Below are positions 61,201 to 64,000 of a DNA stretch of 64,000 nt, piece by piece (position 1 is the first letter of the stretch; the number at the start of each line of letters is the position of its first letter). Under the pieces are notes generated by a model. The model searched no databases. It saw only the letters and a program-made list of their open reading frames with translations, and had not been told where the DNA came from. The DNA is from Steromphala cineraria (Eukaryota; Mollusca; Gastropoda; Trochida; Trochidae), in assembly GCA_916613615.1 (NCBI GenBank), contig OU744733.1, positions 33,519,939 to 33,583,938 of the forward strand, written 5' to 3'. The position numbers and the translations under genes are program-made.

Positions 61201-63751
61201 TGTTTGTCCCATCAAGTCCTGCTTCATTAGGCAATCAAACAAAAGAGATTTCTGATGAGGCTATCAAGTTCAGGTGCAGTCTGTCGAAGAGCTGGCACTA
61301 ACAAGTGACAAAATGCAGCGAAGCTAGGATTGGTCCTTAGAACTTGTTTTGCCGAGTCTGGCTTGTATTCCAGCTCTCAGCTAATACTTTAGTGTTCACA
61401 GCATATCAAGTTTTGTACAAGGTTTTCCTAAAAGTTCAGGTTTCTGATTAAGCGCCATAAAGGAAGTTTGAAAACTAAGATACTTATACATTAGACACCA
61501 ATGTCAAGTCCTTTCCTTACAAGATTTAAGGGTTGGTTGTTTGAGTAAAATCTTTCCTGATGAAAATTCCCAGGGGTGATAGTGTATAGAAATTGAAAAT
61601 AAGGCTCTGGGTTACTGAGTAAGGTATGAGTTATAATCAAGCACTATGATTTTGAGTAAAACAGACCTTTCCAGAAACTGAGGCCAGAGCTTCTTGAACA
61701 CCGAGAGGGTTGCCTGAACATCTCCAGCACAGTATGCCATTAGTTCCTGCAACACATTTATCTTCAATCCACTTCTACTGAAACTTCATATAAAATCATC
61801 CTGCTACATCAGCGTATATGTCTCCGCGTTATGCTATAACCTATCCCCTGATATCCTTCTATGGTATTCTGCTGTAATGCTATATACAGCAAGCCAATCA
61901 AATTATGTCCTTTCTGGTTTCTTGGCTTCGTTCCGCATGATTCAAATTAACCGATCGGAATGCTATTAGGTAATAAATCTGATGTCTCACTGCAGGATCC
62001 CGCTAAACTCCAAACCACGTTCTTTTAGATTTCCACGAGCGACATCACTAGACAACAGTTTGATTGAAAACAGACAGGCTCTAAATGGCGCTTAGTAACC
62101 ACTCGTCAGCGATAAGGCTGAATACCATAGAAGGATTAAGGGATAGGTTGTAGCATAACGCGGAGACATATACGCTGATATTACAGGATGATACAAAATA
62201 TGGTGAAACATTTCCATAGTTACTAATTAGAGAATGGTGTATTCATCTTTTTATCATTAACAATTTGTTAAATTTTTAAAATGGTACAATGTCAATGCAT
62301 TAAAAAATTTAAAACACAAATCTGTTTTTTACCTGGCATTAAACATTATGAGGAAAGTACAAATAAAGAATCATTTATAGTGGTAACCTAACATCAAACG
62401 AATTTCCGTAAAAAATTAAATTAAATTCACAATTTATTCAACAGTAAACAAAGAGAATTCTCATGAATAATACCAATTCCCAAGACATGGGTCACTTAAT
62501 GTAGGTCAGGACAACGTTAAAAACCAAAATATGCACCACAATATGTGTTGATTGTTCCATATACAAACTTTCAATAGGCAATAAATGTATAAGATAGAAC
62601 ATAGCTTGCATGAACACACAGGGATCACCCTGGTTCAAAGTATGAAGGGAGAAAAATCTTCCCTTGGCCTTATATAATGGGATTTTCGGAGAAGCAATGG
62701 GATGTTTGAGAAGAAAAATAATAGTTTTGATTTTTGCAATGAGACTTTCTCCCCTCATTATTATTGATAATGAGATATCTTTTAGAGGTGTCACGATATA
62801 TCGTGGTAATCGTGAATCGCGATAGTTAATCTGATGATACACATATCGTGATACATTCTCTGTTTCGTGATACGTATCGTTGACTATTAAATGGCTTATT
62901 TTCCCTGAAAATCAGATAATTCATAAAAAATTAAAGGTCTATTTCATAAAAAACTTGAAATAGCATATCGTGATATGTATCGTATCGCCATGAGATATCG
63001 TGACACGTATCGTATCGTGAAAAATCTGTATCGTCACAACTCTAATATCTTGATACATCAATGGGTAAATATCCAAAAATCCTGTCCAAAGTGATCCCTG
63101 AAGACACTAGAGGTTAATCCTAATTCCCCAAAACTCTGGCACCAATTCTGCAAGCCTTACCTGAAACTGTTCTCTGACGTCTGACATGGTTCCTTCAATG
63201 AACACTTCCCTCGTTGCTTTCTTCAGTGGCTTCCCCTGGCAGTGGAGCTGGTAAACATCGCTCAAGTTGTTCATGGTGCTAATCCTCTTCCATTCATCAC
63301 TCTGAAGTTTTGAAATTGCGAAGTGTACAGAATATCTGACTATTGCCAGTTTTTATCGTGGTTCACAGAAAACGGTGATATCACAACAGTAAACAATAAC
63401 CATGAAATGAATGTAATATTTTTCAGGAAAGTCAACATTATCTTTCTACTCTGTCAATGAAACTTAAGAAAATTTTATATGAAATAAGGAAATAATTAAC
63501 AGTTCTATATTTCAGGAAAGTCTTATATACAAATGGTCAAAATGAGATTTCTAAATTTTTCAATAGCTAAGACTCTTGAGAGATAGACTGACCGTGTCAC
63601 TGTTCCACCTTGTCTGTTTCTGTTGATGCTCCAAGACCTCTTTCCGCTGACTTTTGCCGCCGCTTGCCTGATACAGGATCCGTTGGAAGGTCGTCAGTCC
63701 ACAGATAGCGATGTGCATCGACATTGTGTCCAAGAAACGGGTCGATGTGCC
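40080..63751 (-). CDS. POLG: DNA polymerase gamma catalytic subunit, 5' incomplete
   Basis: Twenty exons join without a phase conflict into 901 codons plus stop; the first exons lie beyond base 64000. The product replicates and repairs mitochondrial DNA in the matrix. Seen in order: exonuclease motif II (RFLDTMSMH), exonuclease motif III (YCAGDVQAT), [19 protein letters not shown] with GWGYLVPG, polymerase motif A ([10 protein letters not shown]), motif B/O-helix (RDHAK and [11 protein letters not shown]), motif C (HDEVRY), then TPSNP and GEALDIYQ. All visible catalytic residues are intact. The segment between the O-helix and the MFN motif is short, about 10 residues where vertebrate POLG has roughly 50. 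Introns are loaded with MITEs and Pearl-type elements, and two exon edges are duplicated into introns. Confidence 0.97.
40258..40432 (-). mobile_element. Family-6 Pearl-type element, minus orientation, partial
   Basis: The tail hairpin CCCCCGAATCGG with AGATTCCGGGGG lies at the left. TGTCCGTCTGTCCG is the complement of the ACGG tract. The leader complement GCATTCGTGTTTCACAAACA is at the right. A full plus copy is at 43488-43753. Confidence 0.8.
40433..40916. other. POLG intron, nothing recognised
   Basis: No repeat or gene structure seen. Confidence 0.4.
40917..40975 (+). repeat. tRNA-Asp-like SINE fragment
   Basis: GATGTAGCTCATTGGTACAG and GAGACCAGGGTTCG resemble the head of the SINE at 28942; it breaks off within box B. 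Confidence 0.65.
41276..41393 (-). CDS. POLG: POLG exon
   Basis: 118 nt, donor GTGAGT. Encodes [34 protein letters not shown]. Confidence 0.95.
41534..41889 (+). mobile_element. hAT-like MITE, full length
   Basis: ~65-bp TIRs from CATTCTCTCC to GAGAGAATG. The flanks TGCGGGAT (41526-41533) and TGCAGGAT (41890-41897) are a one-mismatch 8-bp duplication. Same family as 10665 and 55851. Confidence 0.85.
42174..42261 (-). pseudogene. Duplicated 3' edge of the POLG motif C exon
   Basis: Near-identical to 42340-42433. It repeats codons for [18 protein letters not shown] and a GTTGGTA donor about 172 bp further into the intron. An AG sits just before it (CACCCAG), so a 54-nt pseudo-exon is possible. 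Confidence 0.85.
42371..42622 (-). CDS. POLG: POLG exon (polymerase motif C)
   Basis: 252 nt, phase 0 to 0. Encodes [19 protein letters not shown] and [12 protein letters not shown]; the second catalytic Asp is in HDEVRY. The last ~60 nt and the donor are duplicated at 42174-42261. Confidence 0.97.
42640..43070. other. POLG intron, nothing firm
   Basis: No recognised element. Confidence 0.35.
43075..43303 (-). mobile_element. tRNA-derived SINE, minus strand
   Basis: On the minus strand GGACCAGGGTTCGAATCTC is a box B, preceded by GCGTTCGGCTTCGCATCAAG in the anticodon-arm position. A body with TTTCAGCGCAATATGG follows. The 5' end is weak. Confidence 0.6.
43488..43753 (+). mobile_element. Family-6 Pearl-type element
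   Basis: Leader AACAAGATGTGTTTGTGAAA, one short core, GACGGACGGACAGACAGACG, and tail hairpin CCCCCAGAATC with GATTCGGGGGCATAA. Confidence 0.85.
44026..44140 (-). CDS. POLG: POLG exon
   Basis: 115 nt, donor GTAAGT. Encodes [30 protein letters not shown]. Confidence 0.95.
44640..44830 (+). mobile_element. Family-2 core fragment
   Basis: Two partial cores with AGTCAAGGAGTCTTGTCACA, TTTCAGCTTTCTAG and GGGGCCACAGGGCCACC; no leader or tail. Confidence 0.7.
44990..45200 (+). mobile_element. Pearl-type core fragment with degenerate tail
   Basis: CCCCCAAAAGGCACATCTAC matches cores at 57065 and 57240. It ends in CAGCGGACGGGAAC. Confidence 0.6.
45334..45580. mobile_element. Foldback MITE, 8-bp TSD, at a POLG donor
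   Basis: Two ~115-bp mirrored arms with CAGGGTACGAACATTATGCT at the left and AGCGTAACGTTCGTACCCTG at the right. AAACAAAC flanks both sides (45326-45333 and 45581-45588). hAT-like. The right TSD ends 6 nt from the end of the 27-nt microexon. Confidence 0.88.
45595..45621 (-). CDS. POLG: POLG 27-nt microexon
   Basis: Between CAG acceptor and GTGAGT donor. Encodes QQGEWVGG between phase-2 joints, giving GEWVGGSESHMFN with the next exon, which fits the family's WKGGTESEMFN. Confidence 0.85.
46066..46205 (-). CDS. POLG: POLG exon (O-helix)
   Basis: 140 nt, starting [19 protein letters not shown], ending in phase 2 at a weak donor GTACCA. Reading on would stop after a few codons. Confidence 0.9.
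46303..47313. mobile_element. ~1-kb element with TTACCGTA ends
   Basis: Left TTACCGTAAATTACAGTCTA and the complement of the right end, TTACCATATAATTCAATTTA, are imperfect TIRs, and TCTATAAGAC pairs loosely with ACCTTATAAA. hAT-like MITEs with TACCGTA ends are common in animals. No transposase. Confidence 0.5.
47942..48048 (-). CDS. POLG: POLG exon (start of motif B)
   Basis: 107 nt. Encodes [20 protein letters not shown] and ISRDHAK, with the O-helix Arg and Lys. Confidence 0.96.
48290..48650 (+). mobile_element. Family-2 element, 5'-truncated
   Basis: Two cores, then ACAAAGTTTATGAAGCGACG, a short ACGG-like tract and ACACCATGCCATGCCATATG. Confidence 0.75.
48889..49024 (-). CDS. POLG: POLG exon (polymerase motif A)
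   Basis: 136 nt. Encodes [16 protein letters not shown] and [13 protein letters not shown], with the catalytic Asp of motif A present. Confidence 0.96.
49606..49723 (-). CDS. POLG: POLG exon
   Basis: 118 nt, donor GTATGT. Encodes [20 protein letters not shown] and TWLTASNA. Confidence 0.94.
50582..50635 (-). CDS. POLG: POLG 54-nt exon
   Basis: Encodes [17 protein letters not shown], matching the family's QMVVWLPRSALPRAV. Its acceptor abuts the two-hairpin repeat at 50640. Confidence 0.9.
50640..50925. repeat. Two-hairpin composite repeat, copy 2, at a POLG acceptor
   Basis: Hairpin 1 (CTGATATCAAATATATCAAC and its mirror) spans 50670-50780. Hairpin 2 (AGGAGATATCGCTTG with CAAGCGATATCTCCT) spans 50852-50891. 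The left end AAATAGAGAATCTCACCC lies 5-10 nt from the acceptor of the 54-nt exon. Copy 1 is at 27540. Confidence 0.78.
50926..52360. other. POLG intron, no element recognised
   Basis: AT-rich with short frames only. GCTGGTAACTT is repeated around 50998-51070. Confidence 0.4.
52362..53640. other. POLG intron, decayed family-3 traces
   Basis: GGGTACAGAAGCTCACCTT at 52370 may be a leader complementary in style to the family-3 tail. Diverged core-like segments (ATGGCTGCCATCATG, GAATTGGTGACCATCTTG) occur at 52445 and 52597. Confidence 0.4.
53640..54358 (+). mobile_element. Family-3 Pearl-type element, 4 cores of ~157 bp
   Basis: AATATGGCTGCCATGGCGGC-type starts near 53659, 53816, 53973 and 54127, each with CATACTACAATTTCAGAATG or similar. 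ACGG tract 54283-54309, tail with GTGAGCTAAAAAA. It ends 100 bp from a POLG donor. Confidence 0.88.
54458..54615 (-). CDS. POLG: POLG exon
   Basis: 158 nt, ends in phase 2, donor GTAAGT. Encodes [18 protein letters not shown], matching the family's GSPFAKDFLPKMEDGTL. Confidence 0.93.
55040..55375. repeat. Dispersed repeat, copy 2
   Basis: Same blocks and order as 26960-27480 with internal deletions. Confidence 0.75.
55530..55607 (-). CDS. POLG: POLG exon
   Basis: 78 nt, phase 0 to 0. Encodes [18 protein letters not shown], matching the family's GCWFFKLPHKDG region. Confidence 0.92.
55724..56822 (+). mobile_element. Family-4 Pearl-type element with nested MITE
   Basis: Leader AACAAGAAGACATGGTCATC. 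Two cores of ~163 bp (AACAAGGGCAATAA at 56432 and 56597). Short ACGG tract, tail hairpin CCCCCTTCCACTTCG with CGTGGCAGGGGATA. A hAT-like MITE interrupts it at 55851-56420. Confidence 0.85.
55851..56420. mobile_element. hAT-like MITE nested in the family-4 element, exact 8-bp TSD
   Basis: Ends CATTTTCTCC and GGAGAGAATG, ~58-bp TIRs. AAAAACAT is present at 55843-55850 and 56421-56428. Longer than the other copies (570 versus ~360 bp). Confidence 0.9.
56823..57535 (+). mobile_element. Second family-4-like element, about 3 cores
   Basis: CCAAAAGGCACATCTG recurs at 57073 and 57242, with GTTTCTGAGTCAAATAGTTT in each unit. The tail CCCCCGACTACATCGTAGC follows a degenerate ACGG tract. It lies head-to-tail behind the previous element. 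Confidence 0.75.
57575..57784 (+). mobile_element. hAT-like MITE, right half only
   Basis: Matches the right half of 41534-type copies (CCATGGGAGAAG, CGCCAGGGGAAACTGCC, AACATTTCATGACT, GAGAGAATG). Left TIR missing. Confidence 0.75.
57873..58041 (-). CDS. POLG: POLG exon
   Basis: 169 nt, phase 2 to 0, donor GTGTGT. Encodes [18 protein letters not shown]; frame and place fit the family, but this segment is variable. Confidence 0.85.
58682..58930 (-). CDS. POLG: POLG exon whose 5' edge seeded the minisatellite
   Basis: 249 nt. Acceptor TGTCTCCAG, donor GTGAGT. Encodes [28 protein letters not shown] and GWGYLVPG. Its acceptor and first 27 nt are repeated seven times in the preceding intron. Confidence 0.94.
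58934..59385 (-). repeat. 62-64 bp minisatellite made from a POLG acceptor and exon edge
   Basis: The exon and seven intronic copies share CTCGGACACAGGTCT (plus strand), starting at 58907, 58969, 59031, 59093, 59155, 59219, 59283 and 59347. In transcript sense each unit reads TTGTCTCCAG, a 27-nt exon-like block (GTGGTATC...CGAGACT), then GTATGTCC. The 5'-most copy is diverged (TGTAG or CTACAG context, GTATAT). Confidence 0.95.
59472..59572 (-). CDS. POLG: POLG exon before the acceptor minisatellite
   Basis: 101 nt, donor GTATGT, ends in phase 2 within AGYPV. It splices across the minisatellite to WYRDLCPRL. Confidence 0.9.
59744..59762. repeat. Poly-C tract
   Basis: A run of 19 C in a POLG intron, about 90 bp from the 59850 donor. 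Confidence 0.9.
59850..60048 (-). CDS. POLG: POLG exon (spacer region)
   Basis: 199 nt. Acceptor CATCAG, donor GTATTT. Encodes [12 protein letters not shown] and a charged variable stretch. Confidence 0.9.
60426..60608 (-). CDS. POLG: POLG exon
   Basis: 183 nt, donor GTAAGT. Encodes [19 protein letters not shown] and LANDACGLL, highly conserved in the family. Confidence 0.94.
60677..61172 (+). mobile_element. Family-2 element, tail partly lost
   Basis: Leader AGAGCCAATGGCTCTGTAGC, an A/C-rich expansion at 60745-60778, about three cores, and ATGCCACGCCACACCATAAA at the end without an ACGG tract. Confidence 0.78.
61667..61746 (-). CDS. POLG: POLG exon (exonuclease motif III)
   Basis: 80 nt, ends in phase 2, donor GTCTGT. 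Encodes [17 protein letters not shown]. Confidence 0.92.
61796..62191. mobile_element. MITE with ~75-bp TIRs
   Basis: Left GCGTATATGTCTCCGCGTTA and CCTATCCCCTGATATCCTTC are mirrored by right TAACGCGGAGACATATACGC and GAAGGATTAAGGGATAGG. No clear TSD. Confidence 0.82.
62783..63044. mobile_element. hAT-like MITE, TAGAGGTGTCACGATA ends
   Basis: TIRs TAGAGGTGTCACGATA and TATCGTCACAACTCTA. The flanks ATATCTTT (62775-62782) and ATATCTTG (63045-63052) give a 7/8 target duplication. CGATA/TATCG motifs repeat inside. Confidence 0.85.
63161..63301 (-). CDS. POLG: POLG exon
   Basis: 141 nt, phase 0 to 0, donor GTAAGG. Encodes [16 protein letters not shown] and [13 protein letters not shown]. Confidence 0.92.
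63593..63751 (-). CDS. POLG: POLG exon (exonuclease motif II)
   Basis: 159 nt, phase 0 to 0. Acceptor TGACAG, donor GTCAGT. Encodes [15 protein letters not shown]. First exon visible in the window. Confidence 0.92.
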
Positions 63752-64000
63752 CTGTCAGAAAATGTTTACCTGTCATAAGAAACTCAATATTGCATTGAGA
63801 AAATATTTACCAAATTTCAAGTTTCTAAATGTTAACTCACTGTTATAACTGATCTTTATGTCTAAATTCTTTATTGCAAAAAATATCATATCCAGATCCA
63901 GATAATTTTTGTATTTCTGTACATATATCATTGAGCCTAGCAAGAAATAACTTGTCATCAGAAAATACAAGTTCTGATGTATTAAATTGAATTTTTTTCA

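Overview
The window is nuclear DNA from an animal, most likely a marine bivalve mollusc. Three signs point there: AT-rich sequence with short exons in long introns; very many Pearl/CvA-type repeats (a leader, ~130-170 bp tandem cores, an ACGG-rich tract and a short hairpin tail, a build known from bivalves); and a secreted fibrinogen-related lectin of molluscan style. No bacterial, plasmid, phage or viral gene was seen.

Four protein-coding loci are well supported, all on the minus strand. (1) 955-5177: a membrane-anchored short-chain dehydrogenase/reductase of the retinol/17-beta-hydroxysteroid dehydrogenase group, 4 exons, 333 aa, with one GC-AG intron fixed by reading frame. (2) 11649-20460: a secreted protein with signal peptide, PAN/apple-like Cys region, Ser/Thr-rich linker and C-terminal fibrinogen domain, 5 exons, 369 aa. 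(3) 30632-32341: an intronless 569-aa protein of unknown function with a cluster of CRE-like sites upstream. (4) 40080-63751: the 3' three-quarters of the mitochondrial DNA polymerase gamma catalytic subunit (POLG), 20 exons and 901 codons, from exonuclease motif II to the stop; its 5' exons lie beyond base 64000. Weaker coding traces are a FLYWCH zinc-finger exon (10415-10612), a dead Tc1 transposase (22471-23456) and two retroelement remnants.

The rest is mostly mobile DNA: Pearl-type elements (several nested or head-to-tail), hAT-like MITEs with 8-bp target duplications, a Mutator-like MITE with a 9-bp duplication, TTAA MITEs, a long-armed foldback element carrying another transposon in one arm, tRNA-derived SINEs, LINE 3' ends with TTATC tails, and hairpins. 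Many of these abut splice sites.

The most unusual structure is in POLG. A 62-64 bp minisatellite (58934-59385) is built from the 3' splice site and first 27 nt of the exon at 58682-58930. Each of seven intronic copies repeats an acceptor, a 27-nt in-frame mini-exon and a donor-like GTATGT (GTATAT in the last). A second exon edge of the same gene (donor side, 42371) is also duplicated into its intron. Exon boundaries were placed by eye from GT/GC-AG signals, phase continuity and family motifs; no transcript data or search was available.
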